Shown here one piece after another: positions 12,801 to 23,760 of a stretch of 64,000 nt of DNA; the first letter of the stretch is position 1; each line of letters begins with the position of its first letter. The notes beneath the pieces were generated by a model. That model did no database searches. It saw nothing but the letters and a program-made list of their open reading frames with translations, and was not told the DNA's origin. Origin of the DNA: Omphiscola glabra (Eukaryota > Mollusca > Gastropoda > Lymnaeidae); NCBI GenBank assembly GCA_964017045.1, contig OZ024798.1, positions 28,572,347 to 28,636,346 on the forward strand, given 5' to 3'. A program made the position numbers and the translations under genes.

Positions 12801-15800
12801 TTAGAGTTTTCTTGCTTATACATTTTCTAAAAATATCATTATTAAAAGCATTGGTCAAACCTCAAAAATGGATGCAACAAAACAACAAGTGGGCAGGAAG
12901 CCTTCGTCAGTGAACAAACAACAGAAAAAACAATAAAATAGCACTTATCTGAGAAGTAGTATCCGAGAGGGCAGCAAAAGAATTGTGACAGAAAATAAGT
13001 AGGTGAGAGATTAAATAGGGAAGAGGGAAAGAAAAGAGGAGAATTTAGTGCACTGCGATGGGTTGTGACATGTAGGGGTGAGGCTAGGCTCAAACTGTGA
13101 ACAGAGACATGTGTTGTCCAGGTTCCATAGGTCAGGTTAAGCTTGTGTTCCAAATTCATCCGCTGGGTGAGTTTGTGCTAGTCACCATCGCACTTATTGA
13201 AAAGTCCGCCTTGCCTTTGTGGTCGCTTCTATTGAAGTGTTAAAGAGACGGGACACTGTTTATCTTACTATATACTAAATATTACTATATTGCGGAGGTG
13301 TTCAGTACACCTGTCCGAGAGTCGGGGTCTTGTCTCCCCTATGTACGACATCTGGCAGCGGTTGCAAAAAATGGCATAGACAACATTTCGGATAGTACAA
13401 AGAAAACAGTCGTGTATATGAAAACTGCCCTTAGGGAAGCGTATGTGTTGAGTCTGGTCGACAAAAGGGCAAGTGTTGCAACAGCTGCATCCACATGGCT
13501 TGGTCCCAAAGTGGGAGGGGGAAGCGTTGATGCGACTGCACACAAGGAGGTCTCTCAGAGTTTTATCTCTTCTGAAAACAATGAGAGGCGGGGAAGATAA
13601 AATGTCCAGTGTTTCAGTGTCGGCGAGGAGTATAGCACGGTTTTCCTTTGTTTTATTTCGTATTTTGCTAACCTGATTGCAGTCTCTCCCCTAATTACCC
13701 TTAAATGAATTGAAAGCATATAATATAATATAAATTCATTAAAAAAATCTTTGGTGGATTTTAGGCCACTTTTTAAAAATGTACCTTAATAAAATTGTTT
13801 CCATTTACAGAGGTGGTGTTTTAGAACCAGAAGGCACAGTGGAAATAAAATTCAGAAGGAAAGACATTGAAAAGTGCATCAGTCGATTGGATGCAGAGAC
13901 CAAGAAAATGATTGAGAAACTGTCCAGTCCAGGCCTGGCCCCAGAGGCCAAGGTCAAACTGGAGGCAGACTTGAAAGAGAGAGAAGAACACCTGGTACCA
14001 TTATACCATTCAGTAGCTGTCATGTTTGCTGATTTACACGATACACCTGGAAGGATGGAGGAGAAAGGCTGTATAACAGTAAGAAAATATAATATTAAGT
14101 TCGCCCTTGTTTCCATTGAAGTTAGACAACTTATAAGTCCACTGTTGCCCTTGTTTCCATTGAAGTTAGACAACTTATAAGTCCACTGTTCGCCCTTGTT
14201 TCCATTGAAGTTAGACAACTTATAAGTCCACTGTTCGCCCTTGTTTCCATTGAAGTTAGACAACTTATAAGTCCACTGTTCGCCCTTGTTTCCATTGAAG
14301 TTACGTAATTTGTGACTAAACGGGAAAAAACCAGTTACATGAGTTTTAACGCTTGGAGGGGGGGTCGCATTTGAATGTATGTAGGGTGGGTGTGGGGGGT
14401 AAAATGTACAAATGCAACGGGGGGGGGGGGGTGGGGGGGGTTAATATTTGTTTTCCTTTTCACATACATAATAATTGGATAGCCCCTTATTTTGCTTACA
14501 TTAAATTAATAGTCACAAAAATGGTTTTCCAGCTTAAAATTAAAATTTTGTGGAAGTACTCTTGGAAAAATTGAAGTTTAGAAATAATGAAATTTTCCTG
14601 CTAGTTTCTTCGAACTTATTAAATAGCTTGTAAAAATAATGCAGTGAAAGTTCTCATCTTGCATTGAAACTTAAAGAGTGTAAACTTTCCTAATAAATAA
14701 AATCAATATGTAATACATTGAAAATGATGTGACCTTGATCACAGTCAAGTGCCATGTATAGCTATTGCTAAAACTAAAAGATCTCTTGACTGATCTGACA
14801 TGATGGTTTGCAAGTTGATAATTAGAGACAACAGTATCTTTTGATATGTCTAAAATAAGAAATTTTGCCTTTTACCTGTTGAGAGCCTTCTTAAATGTGA
14901 ACATCTTTTTCTGTTTGCAGAAAGTCCTGGAGTGGTCCACTTCACGTGAATTCTTCTACTGGCGATTACGCCGTAGATTGCTGGAGCTCGAGTTCAAAAA
15001 ACTAATGAAGCAACACATTCCTGACTCAACTCAGGCACAGCTTGATTCCATGTTGAGTCGGTGGTTTGTTGAGGACAAGGGAACTATAAATGTAAGTGTG
15101 CATGAAATCTCAACTTCTACTTGAAACTTTTCTTCTGTTGACAAGATCTTTGATCATTTGATTGTTTGTTTTTATATAATGTCTTTGAGCCAAATTTCAC
15201 AAGGCTTCTCTTGTCCTGTGGGCTGAAATTTGGTCTACAGCTTAATCTGGCAACACATTTTAATCTTTCAAATCCTCTCAAATATTCCAAAATATTTTTT
15301 AAACTTTGAACCAAAAGAAACATTGTTGCCATCTCAATTCTGAGAGAAAAAACTTAAACAAAGGGTAATAACTTTGAAAAGACATTTCTAAATTTAACCA
15401 AGAAATATCACAGCTCGTTTGCTAAGTTGGTAGTGCGTCTTTCTTTTAATTCATATATTGTTTTAATCCAGATTCTGGTTTCAGGTATAAATATTTTTTC
15501 TCATAGCAGTGTTATTGAGATCGCCTTAATTTTTATAAAATTGTACAAAAAACTCATGTCAGTAAAAGGGAGCTTTTTTCTTGTATTAAATTAACATAAT
15601 TTGTCATTGATGGTGACAAAAATGGGATAATGAAATACATTAGTTCTACTGGAATTAAGGACCTGCTCATTTAAATTATCCCCACCTTTAAGTTATTTTA
15701 TGCAACTCTATTTGGGATAATGAAATACATTAGTTCTACTGGAATTAAGGACCTGCTCATTTAAATTATCCCCACCTTTAAGTTATTTTATGCAACTCTA

Positions 15801-16786
15801 TTTGGGATAATGAAACACATTAGTTCTACTGGAATTAAGGACCTGCTCATTTAAATTATCCCCACCTTTAAGTTATTTTATGCAACTCTATTTGGGATAA
15901 TGAAATACATTAGTTCTACTGGAATTAAGGACCTGCTCATTTAAATTATCCCCACCTTTAAGTTATTTTATGCAACTCTATTTGGGATAATGAAATACAT
16001 TAGTTCTACTGGAATTAAGGACCTGCTCATTTAAATTATCCCCACCTTTAAGTTATTTTATGCAACTCTATTTGGGATAATGAAATACATTAGTTATACT
16101 GGAATTAAGGACCTGCTCATTTAAATTATCCCCACCTTTAAGTTATTTTATGCAACTCTATTTCTCTGCTCACCCCTAGACATACCAGTATGAAGATGAC
16201 AAACTTACAGTAGAATGGCTTGAGGAGCAAATGAAGGACATCACTGGTAACAATGCAGTAATGGAAAACATAAGATGTTTGCAGAGGGACCATGTGCTGT
16301 CACAGATGAGGAAGTAAGATATTTACTGTTATATAAAGCTTATGAACACTTTGTACTATCTCATTCTCATTGAGTGTACAATCAATTCTGTGCCTTTACC
16401 TTTTTTAAAAATCACTCTAACTTATTTGAAATATTCATTGATGTGCGGCCTGGCAAGGAACAAATATTAATGAAATGGGATTTTAAAATCGTGTAAAGAT
16501 GCTGTTTATTGGCCAGTTATTCAAAGACAAAAATCAATCACCACGTCTGGCCATTCTTTTCTACCATATTTTTTTTCAATCATCTTATTATTGTAATTTA
16601 TCTGTTTTTTTCATTTCATGGCTTATGTCTATTTTTCTCTCTTTCAGCCTGATGGGATCCAACCCAGAAGTAGTGATGGATTCAATAGTGTCCATGACAC
16701 AGCACATGACAAACACACAGAGGAATGAAGTAGCACGCATTCTGGCCAGCCTCAATTCTAAAGAGGAGGCCACACCAGAGTCATAA
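870..16786 (+). CDS. ACACA: Acetyl-CoA carboxylase, C-terminal part (23 exons)
   Basis: Cytosolic multidomain enzyme that makes malonyl-CoA from acetyl-CoA. This part holds the end of the central region and the whole carboxyltransferase domain, which begins in the 5235-5537 exon. Exons: 870-911, 1539-1676, 1826-1903, 2311-2400, 3921-3992, 4144-4235, 4534-4651, 5235-5537, 5854-5985, 6120-6257, 6482-6602, 6957-7054, 8179-8289, 10248-10391, 11089-11203, 11525-11618, 11789-11885, 12109-12244, 12559-12736, 13811-14078, 14921-15091, 16180-16313, 16648-16786. Every junction keeps phase; joined they give 1,002 residues and a TAA at 16784. Family hallmarks seen: [97 protein letters not shown] and [10 protein letters not shown]. 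All introns are GT-AG except the one after 11885, which has a GC donor. The 5' half (biotin carboxylase, BCCP) is outside the window. Vertebrates have two paralogues; the symbol is used for the family, and a single invertebrate ACC is equally likely. Confidence 0.96.
2926..2952 (+). CDS. Candidate 27-nt cassette microexon of ACC
   Basis: Between the exons ending at 2400 and starting at 3921 (both phase 0) lies a 27-nt block preceded by a TTTACAG-type acceptor and followed by a GTATAT donor. It would add nine residues (MSLDVENQK) without changing frame. The insertion point falls between VAFSHQS and [10 protein letters not shown], a segment that varies among ACC proteins. Splice signals and phase fit, but there is no transcript evidence and a chance match is possible. 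Confidence 0.35.
7055..8178 (+). other. ACC intron 12
   Basis: About 1.1 kb of AT-rich intron. I see no coding segment or recognisable element in it, apart from a short non-AT-rich patch near 7150-7240 that I cannot assign. Confidence 0.6.
8667..8753. repeat. 29-bp tandem repeat, 3 copies
   Basis: Three near-identical 29-bp units start at 8667, 8696 and 8725, each built on TGTAGATTAGATCTATACAT. They lie in the ACC intron between the exons ending at 8289 and starting at 10248. Confidence 0.85.
9030..10109. mobile_element. piggyBac-type element, internally deleted, in ACC intron
   Basis: A 1,072-bp body (9034-10105) is flanked on both sides by TTAA (9030-9033 and 10106-10109), the target-site duplication typical of piggyBac elements. 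The ends form an inverted repeat, CCCTTTCCGTGCC at the left and the complement of CTCTTTCCATGCC at the right (two mismatches in 13). Inside, around 9370-9460 on the + strand, one frame reads an acidic stretch including [16 protein letters not shown], which resembles the acidic start of piggyBac transposases. No catalytic domain is present, so this is a non-autonomous deletion derivative. It sits in the intron after the 8179-8289 exon. Confidence 0.85.
10440..11088 (+). other. ACC intron 14 with short direct repeats
   Basis: This intron contains a diverged direct repeat: CCATTTAGCCACAAT occurs near 10830 and again near 10931, and CTAACATATTGCCA near 10908 and 10968. No coding content is convincing. 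The acceptor AG is at 11087-11088. Confidence 0.5.
11883..11890 (+). other. Non-canonical GC splice donor of ACC
   Basis: The exon 11789-11885 ends AAG and is followed by GCATGA. Reading on would hit an in-frame TGA at once, and the next codons required by the family ([13 protein letters not shown]) begin at 12109 after TTTCTGCTCAG. No GT donor nearby keeps the frame, so this is best read as a GC-AG intron. It could also be a sequencing or assembly T/C difference. Confidence 0.75.
12418..12476. repeat. 33-bp direct duplication in ACC intron
   Basis: The segment built on ATGTTATAATGAAATATAAT is present twice in a row between the exons ending at 12244 and starting at 12559. It is a simple local duplication. 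Confidence 0.7.
12840..13690 (-). mobile_element. Penelope-like retroelement 3' fragment (GIY-YIG)
   Basis: Read on the minus strand from about 13690, an open frame runs to a stop at 13268. It contains [14 protein letters not shown], a cysteine-rich segment (CGCSCCNTC), then [11 protein letters not shown] followed by [19 protein letters not shown]. This order (linker Cys motif, CxxC, then a GIY-YIG nuclease core) is that of the C-terminal endonuclease of Penelope-like elements. Beyond the stop, homologous-looking sequence ([15 protein letters not shown]) continues, so the copy is disabled. The reverse transcriptase is missing (5' truncation), and 12840-13200 would be the 3' untranslated part. 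It lies antisense in the ACC intron 12737-13810. Confidence 0.82.
14100..14302. repeat. 45-bp tandem repeat, about 4.5 copies
   Basis: Units built on GCCCTTGTTTCCATTGAAGT start near 14103, 14147, 14192, 14237 and 14282; the first is one base short. The array begins about 20 bases after the splice donor at 14079, so it may be read as an extension of the preceding exon by gene finders. It is intronic. Confidence 0.9.
14413..14441 (+). repeat. G-run in ACC intron
   Basis: Two long G runs separated by a single T, preceded by other G-rich stretches from 14355. Four or more G tracts on the sense strand could form a G-quadruplex in the pre-mRNA. This is composition only; no function is shown. Confidence 0.6.
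15623..16162. repeat. 90-bp satellite, 6 near-identical copies
   Basis: Six units of exactly 90 bp (TGAAATACAT or TGAAACACAT at 15631, 15721, 15811, 15901, 15991, 16081) differ by only a few bases. The last unit stops 17 bases before the exon at 16180, so the array runs right up to the pyrimidine tract of the acceptor. Near-identity implies recent expansion or homogenisation. Confidence 0.95.
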
Positions 16787-16849
16787 CAATTACCTCAGGT
16801 CTTAATGAAGCACGTTCAAAAAAATCTAAAGAGATGATAATACTTTATA

Positions 16850-16855
16850 AATAAA
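16850..16855 (+). other. Candidate polyadenylation signal of ACC
   Basis: AATAAA lies 64 bases after the stop codon. Further AATAAA hexamers follow near 16916 and 17500, so alternative 3' ends are possible. Assigned by motif and position only. Confidence 0.5.
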
Positions 16856-17682
16856 GATAGTGTATATAATATATTAAATGGATATGTTATCTGCAAAACA
16901 ACTACGTGTATATAAAATAAATGGATATATTATGTGCAAAACATTTTAGACTTGGCATATGTGATTAACAACATTGCTAACCTGTAGAATGGACAACCTG
17001 GGGCTGATCTGCTATTAGTTTTGACAAATCTGCAGTTGCTCAATTGGGTAATGTTTAAAATAAAAGCCAAGAAATTAATTGATGCAAAAATCACAAGCTG
17101 GGAAAAGGTTAGCATATCTGTACTTGCATGGAAATAGTCAAATAACCTATGTGCTACATGGCAATGCCATTATTGTATACATTCAGTATGCATTTCATCA
17201 TGAAGGGTTTAACAATGGTGCTTGTATGCACACATAATACATAATGATTTCAAGGAGAATGTGTGCCATCAGCCAAGATGGTCTTCTCACTTATTCAAAG
17301 ATGGGACTATACTTTGATCTTGATGAAAATCAATTTATGACAATCTTCATGGACAATTATCCATGTTTTTAACTATAGCCTATGCCAGGATTCAAAACAC
17401 AGAAATTGAAAAATAAAACTTTTGGAATAAAATGAGCAGTTATTAGATTGCACCTTGCAATGATATATTCACATTCCCTCATTTTTCTTAGATAAATAAA
17501 ATATCCATGAATAAATTTCTGAGAGTAGGAAAATGATGCATTTGAAATTGAGAAACAGAAGGAATCGAAAATTACTTTTTAAGGCAAAAGAAAAATATAT
17601 AAGCTCTCATTTTGGTTGTGATCATTTTTTAAAATCTTTTTTTGTGGTTAATCGCAATATTGTTGCAAAACTGTGTCTGCAT

Positions 17683-18378
17683 GTCTAAGTATCTCCAGCC
17701 TAGCTGTCTAAGTATCTCCATCCTGGCTGTCTAAGTATCTCCAGCATGGCTGTCTAAGTATCTCCAGCCTAGCTGTCTTAAGTATCTCCAGCCTAGCTGT
17801 CTAAGTATCTCCAGCCTGGCTGTCTAAGTATCTCCAGCCTGGCTGTCTAAGTATCTCCAGCCTGGCTGTCTAAGTATCTCCAGCCTAGCTGTCTAAGTAT
17901 CTCCAGCCTGGCTGTCTTAGTATCTCCAGCCTAGCTGTCTAAGTATCTCCAGCCTGGCTGTCTAAGTATCTCCAGCCTAGCTGTCTAAGTATCTCCAGCC
18001 TAGCTGTCTAAGTATCTCCAGCCTAGCTATCTTAGTATATCCAGCCTAGCTGTCTTAGTATCTCCAGCCTGGCTGTCTAAGTATCTCCAGCCTAGCTGTC
18101 TAAGTATCTCCAGCCTGGCTGTCTAAGTATCTCCAGCCTAGCTGTCTTAGTATCTCCAGCCCAGCTGTTTTAGTATCTCTAGCCTAGCTGTCTTAGTATC
18201 TCCAGCCCAGCTGTTTTAGTATCTCCAGCCTAGCTATCTTAGTATCTCCAGCCTAGCTGTCTAAGTATCTCCAGCCTAGCTATCTTAGTATCTCCAGCCC
18301 AGCTGTTTTAGTATCTCCAGCCTGGCTGTCTTAGTATCTCCAGCCTAGCTGTCTTAGTATCTCCAGTCTGGCTGTTAG
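17683..18378. repeat. 23-bp minisatellite, about 30 copies
   Basis: Repeats of a 23-bp unit built on GTCTAAGTATCTCCAGCCT, with two frequent alternates (TAGCT/TGGCT and CTAAG/TTAGT). The TGGCT form contains CAGCCTGGCTG, a perfect short inverted repeat, so single strands could form serial hairpins. It lies about 0.9 kb after the ACC stop codon. Confidence 0.95.
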
Positions 18379-18543
18379 TTTTTTTTACATCAGTTGAATG
18401 TAAGTTATGTATATAAAGATTAGACAAAGGTTATGTTATCCTATGCATAGCCTAGGATGGCTGTAATGTGTACTATGTAGCGTCATTGTTGAGAAACAGA
18501 TTCTGGTGAATAGTTTCCAATGGTGGAATTGTATCACTCACTT

Positions 18544-18722
18544 ATGGTAGACTTATAAAATACACCAATGATAGACTTATATAACTAACCAAGGTTAGAC
18601 ACATAACTAATTAACCAATGGTAGACTTATAAAACACACCAATGGGAGACTTATAAAACACACCAATGGGATACTTTTATAACACCAATGGTAGACTTTT
18701 ATGACACCAATGGGAGACTTAT
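18544..18722. repeat. Diverged short tandem repeat
   Basis: Imperfect units of roughly 25-30 bp built on ATGGTAGACTTATAAAACAC recur with insertions and substitutions. This looks like an older, decayed array beside the 23-bp minisatellite. Confidence 0.7.
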
Positions 18723-18805
18723 TTAGAGACAAGGGGAGGTGGATGAGGATTAAGAGCACATGATTTTAACAAATTTTGAATTTAATATATATAACACAAC
18801 ACACC

Positions 18806-18830
18806 CCCCCCCCCCCCCCATCTTTTTTTT
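18806..18830. repeat. C-run followed by T-run
   Basis: A run of about 17 C followed soon by a run of T. Simple sequence, prone to length error in assembly. Confidence 0.7.
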
Positions 18831-19454
18831 TCTCTTTATATTTCTGCCACGCCAATTATCTTCTGTATCTGCTATTCTTTATTGTTGACATTTCTAATCA
18901 AAACTTGGCAGCTTAATTTACGCATCATCTCTAAATGATTAAAACTCTTTAATCTATATAAGTATATTAAAACCAGGTCTGTCCATAATTTGCAGGGGTA
19001 ATGTGGCTCTTGATACACTGCCACTACCCTAAATAATGGCCTAGGGGCTAATTCTTAAAGAAACTCTGGTATACAGTATTTGTCCACTTTTTCTCAATAA
19101 AACTCTCTGCAGTCTTGTAGTAGAGATCACAAAGGTGTTTCCATGTTGATCTTCTTTAGTTTCAACTTGATACTTTGGTTTCACCTTGACACCTTGATGT
19201 AATGGCGCTCGCTCCAGTAACCATAAAAACAATATATTTATGTATTTATTTTATGTGAAATGTCTTCCAGGATGCTGTCCAACCCCTGTGTATTTTGAAT
19301 CTTTTAGACAGAAATGAGAAGCGTGTTTAATTAGGACAACCGTGAAATCAAAATCCATTTGGATACCATTAACTTGTATGAAGAGGTGTTTGGGAAGGAA
19401 CAAAAAATCAAATATTTCATCAAAATATGACAGGTTTGAAAATAGAAAATAATA

Positions 19455-19679
19455 ATGATAGATGAAACATACTAATAGTAGCTTAACCATGATAGATGAA
19501 ACATGCTAATACTAATAGTAGCTTAACCATTATGATAGATGAAACATGCTAATAGTAGCTTAACAATTATGATAGATGAAACATGCTAATAGTAGCTTAA
19601 TCATTATGATAGATGAAACATGCTAATAGTAGCTTAACCATTATGATAGATGAAACATGCTAATAGTAGCTTAACCATG
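19455..19679. repeat. 37-bp tandem repeat, about 6 copies
   Basis: Units built on ATGATAGATGAAACATGCTA then ATAGTAGCTTAACCATT. One copy carries an extra internal ACTAAT, and the first copy lacks the TT before the next unit. Confidence 0.9.
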
Positions 19680-21338
19680 AAAGAAGGGTCTCGCTGTCCT
19701 TGTTCAAACTTGTGATAAGTTCAGATTCTTTGTTTTTTCATGAAAAAATTGGATTTGTTGTTGTCCTCAAATTTAGTGTATATATAGATGACAGGTTTAG
19801 TCCGGTCCTGAGAAACCTTACTGAGAAACCTTACTGAGCCCTACTCCCAACATGCTGATTGTTTTAAATTGTTTGCTATATATTTATTGCCGATACATTT
19901 CTGCTATGAACTAAATAGTTGTAGCATCACTGCCAATGAACTTTGGTATTCAAGAAATCATCCTCCCCTTTGTGTGCTCACCTGTATGTTAGACGAATGC
20001 GGTGCATTTCTAAGACTTAAGTGGACGCAGCCATCCTCTAGTCCCTGTAGAACCATGATCCTCTCTCCACCCATCTGATCAATGTTCATACAGCAGATGT
20101 TTAGTCACCAGTGGTCAGTCAACCAATTTGTATTTGTTTGTGATCTCATTCATGTAGAAACAAAAGTCCTTACCATTTGATCACCCAAGGACTCAGGTTG
20201 AATTCATGATAGCATTATTTGATGATTGCATTATTTGATGATTGTATTATTTATTGCTTTTATTTAAATTGAACTTTTCACCCTAATGGTAAATTAGACT
20301 TGAACACTTTTCCTATGTTAAAAGACACCTGGTCCTGTTATGGTTTCATCCAGCAATATGCTCTAATTTAAAAGTGCATCTTCTTTTGATCGGGGAAGTT
20401 TCGAACTTTAAAAAATACACAATAATTGGTAATATTATTTTATAACATGTAAATATTTACTATGCTTTTCTTGCTCCTTCTGCTGCTGGAAAGTGCAGCC
20501 ATGTGGAAGGGACCTCTACCAGGAACTAACATAGAATTATTTAGCTAACTATCATGTTGATTGCACATGTTGTAGAATATTTGACTAGTGAGATTCACCC
20601 AAACAGCAGATAGATATTCTAATCTGGTGATTAGACTCTCCTCCATTAAATAATAATGTACAAAATATGTACGAGAGTGTTGTATCATTAGAGTACAAAA
20701 TCTGCAGTTAAAATGGGCACATATGTGGAACTATGACATTCATGAAGTCATATTTTTAGACATTTCTTGCACCTTATTCTACAAGATACATTTTTTAATT
20801 ATTTCTATGATTTTAAAACTCTTGTCAGAGCATATAAGATTTTTTTTTTTTACCTTCTTTTCTTCCAAGGTATTTTTGTGAAAGGTACACACACACAAAA
20901 AAAGAATACCTGATGCAGACATTTTGATATTATTCATTCCAAGTTTTTAACAGGAGCTGTATCCGTTGTTGATATAACATTTCATTTAAAGTTTTGAATG
21001 TTACAGTGCTGTCAAATGTTATGCATTTGAAAAAAGAACAGGAAAAAAAAAACACAACAGAATTTCTTTTTTTGTTGTTGTTGAATGATGGTCTGATGTT
21101 GAATTCTGTTACTTCAATTATAAACATGTTCATAATATCTAACAAATATCATCTGACATTCAACGGTTACCATTACATTTTTAAACATTCAGTAATAGTT
21201 ATATTTGAAACCCTTTATGTAAATTTGAATAGACTATAAAATGTTTTTTTTACTTTCTTTTTGTTTCTTTCAGTTAGGATGGATTCTTTTTTTTTTTTTG
21301 CCGACTTGTTCTTGTGAGAAAATAAAATTTCAATGAAA
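19680..21338. other. Intergenic, nothing recognised
   Basis: AT-rich, with only short chance open frames. I see no gene, RNA gene or element boundary here. Confidence 0.6.
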
Positions 21339-21722
21339 CAACCATTGGTATTTGTGTCATTACAACCATTGGTATTTGTGTCATTACAACCATTGGTATT
21401 TGTGTCATTACAACCATTGGTATTTGTGTCATTACAACCATTGGTATTTGTGTCATTACAACCATTGGTATTTGTGTCATTACAACCATTGGTATTTGTG
21501 TCATTACAACCATTGGTATTTGTGTCATTACAACCATTGGTATTTGTGTCATTACAACCATTGGTATTTGTGTCATTACAACCATTGGTATTTGTGTCAT
21601 TACAACCATTGGTATTTGTGTCATTACAACCATTGGTATTTGTGTCATTACAACCATTGGTATTTGTGTCATTACAACCATTGGTATTTGTGTCATTACA
21701 ACCATTGGTATTTGTGTCATTA
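21339..21722. repeat. 24-bp tandem repeat, 16 perfect copies
   Basis: Sixteen consecutive 24-bp units of CAACCATTGGTATTTGTGTC plus ATTA, with no substitution that I can see. Because 24 is a multiple of three and the unit lacks stops in several frames, it creates long repetitive open frames on both strands. These are side effects of the repeat, not genes. Confidence 0.97.
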
Positions 21723-21789
21723 GGGTGTTGGAAGGAATCTCATGTATCATTATGTATGTTATATGAATTTATTGGTGAACTGAGATAAG

Positions 21790-22940
21790 TGAGGTTTCTA
21801 TTATCTTCAACTTTTTTCAAATGTGGGCATTAATTTTAAAACAGCAAACAAAATGAAAGATGCCAAAAGTAATGTTAGTTGCAAATCTATTGATTCAAGA
21901 CTTTGGAAATGGTTATAGAGCCCAGGATTGTGTAAAGATTTTATGAAGGGCATTTTTGTATTCAATTATTGTGATTTCTACAGTATTCCATTTGTTGGAA
22001 TGTTTCTCTTTGTCTAAACAAGCTAAATTCAAAATTAGTCACGAACCGTTAAATTTTAGAGAACCAAAGCAAAGCAAGTTCTTGTATCTCCTGTGCCGGA
22101 TTAAACTAAGGCAAATATCTTCTCCACCAGCAATGTAGGAAGGAGGTGGAGGTTGTGGTCCATCCCTGGCTGAACTTTTTTTGGCCAACTGCAGAGGTTT
22201 TTTTTTGTGGAATAGGGCCGGAAAAAAAGGGTGGCACTTACCTAGCTATGCAACTAGCTTCACCCCTTTAGGGGCCCTGCAACAAAGTATTCACATATGT
22301 ATTTTTTAATTGATTTAATCTTTAACTTGCATGTAATGATGTAATTTCTTACAGCAGAAGTTGCAGGCATGCAGATTCAAAAGTGTAGATAAGCTTACTA
22401 GTCTTCATTTTCTTTCTCAGAATAGCTTATTTGTATGAAACTGAATGACTCAATGTTCAGTAATGCGCACATCTGAGGTCAATATTGTGCCCCCTCTGTT
22501 GAGGTCTGCGTCCATGACGGCTGCCATTGTTTGCCTTCATTGAACCCAAGCAGCTAAACATGTTTATATTTTCCTACTTTAACAGCTCATTTAGCAGACA
22601 TTTGGCTTCATGAAAAGGTTTTGTTGCACTGTCAAAGACTATCCTCTCCTTTTGTTATATCATTACCACAAAGCCCGAAAGCTCTTCTAACGTGTGCCCC
22701 CCCCCCCTCCGTCCCCCTTTTTGTTTTCGGGGTGTGAAACATTAAGTGAATGTTCTGCCATTCCGCCGTCCTACACTTCCTCCAGCATATCTAAGGCTAC
22801 AATTAGGCAGAATAAAATTATCTATATTAAATAATATTATTATAATAATATAAAGCTTTAATGAGATTTATTAAAGTCTACTTTAAACAATGTACTCTCA
22901 TTTTTGGGTTAAATTTGCCGCTTTTAGATTTTCTACTCTT
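21790..22940. other. Intergenic with short transposon-end-like patches
   Basis: No gene is seen. Patches near 22096 (GTGCCGGATTAAACTAAGGC) and near 22211-22275 (GGCACTTACCTAGCTA, then AGGGGCCCTGCAAC) resemble the end at 22941. They may be broken ends of the same hAT family. A C-run lies near 22700. Confidence 0.45.
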
Positions 22941-23574
22941 CAGTGCGGGATTAACCTAAAGGGAAGTAAAGCACTTGCCTAGGGGCCCCGCGCCTTTCGA
23001 GGTCCCGCAGCTTGAGAGTCACGATTTTAAATTTGGGGGAAAGGGGAGGCTTGCTTTGATTTGCAACGGTTTAAAAATGTCGTCATGTAGGCCTAATACA
23101 GGACTGCTCGCACATCTCCACTCATAACAAATTTTAGAATTAAAAGGGGTGGTAAAAATAAGGGAGACAATTCAAATCGTAAAAGTTTCTTAGAGGGCTG
23201 TCCATGCCACAGTGGTCATTAGGCAACATTTTAGGGGCTTAAATTTTCAACTTTAAAACATTATTGCGAATCAAACGGCGATATAATTGCAAAAAAAATA
23301 TTTAAAAATGAGGGCGAGCTGGGAATTTTCCAATTTTGTTTCTAGGGCAGCAAAAGATGGAAACGCCTTGTAATCTTATCTAAGGCAGGGAATTTTTTAA
23401 AGGCACAACACAAACGTCATATTAAGTGAACTCATTTATTTACAAGGGATGGATGGGGTATGATAATAATTATTCAAATAAACATAACGAAAAATAACTT
23501 GCAATGGTAAGTTTCCAAGTTTTAATCAACTATAATAATTTAATGATTCAAGTCCAGGGTTAATTATAGGTTAG

Positions 23575-23760
23575 GGCAGAAGTTCCAAAAACTGTGCTCT
23601 GCCGCGCTATTTCGCTGTTCATTTGTAAGAGCGAAGGGTGTCGGGAGAAACCTGGATATGACAAGGTGCGCCCTGACTTACACCAAAATATGCACTGGAG
23701 AATGTTTTTTTGGCTAATTGCTATCTGTGGTCCCTCATTGAGAGTCACTGCCCTTTGCTT
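23575..23760. mobile_element. Possible hAT-type MITE
   Basis: On the minus strand the segment begins GGGCAGTGACTCTCAATGAG, and on the plus strand it begins GGGCAGAAGTTCC. The inside contains CTGCCGCGCTATTTCGCTGT. This layout resembles small non-autonomous hAT elements whose ends read like CAGTGGTTCTCAA. No clean target duplication is visible. Confidence 0.35.

Noticed and set aside
15413..15490. tRNA-like segment (GCTAAGTTGGTAGTGCGT then TTCTGGTTTCAGG)
   Set aside because: Resembles the A and B boxes of a tRNA-derived SINE, but arms do not pair well and the B box is poor; too weak to list.
21339..21750. Long repetitive open frames on both strands (reading MTQIPMVV, QPLVFVSL, HYNHWYLC)
   Set aside because: They exist only because a stop-free 24-bp unit is divisible by three; flanks have no gene structure.
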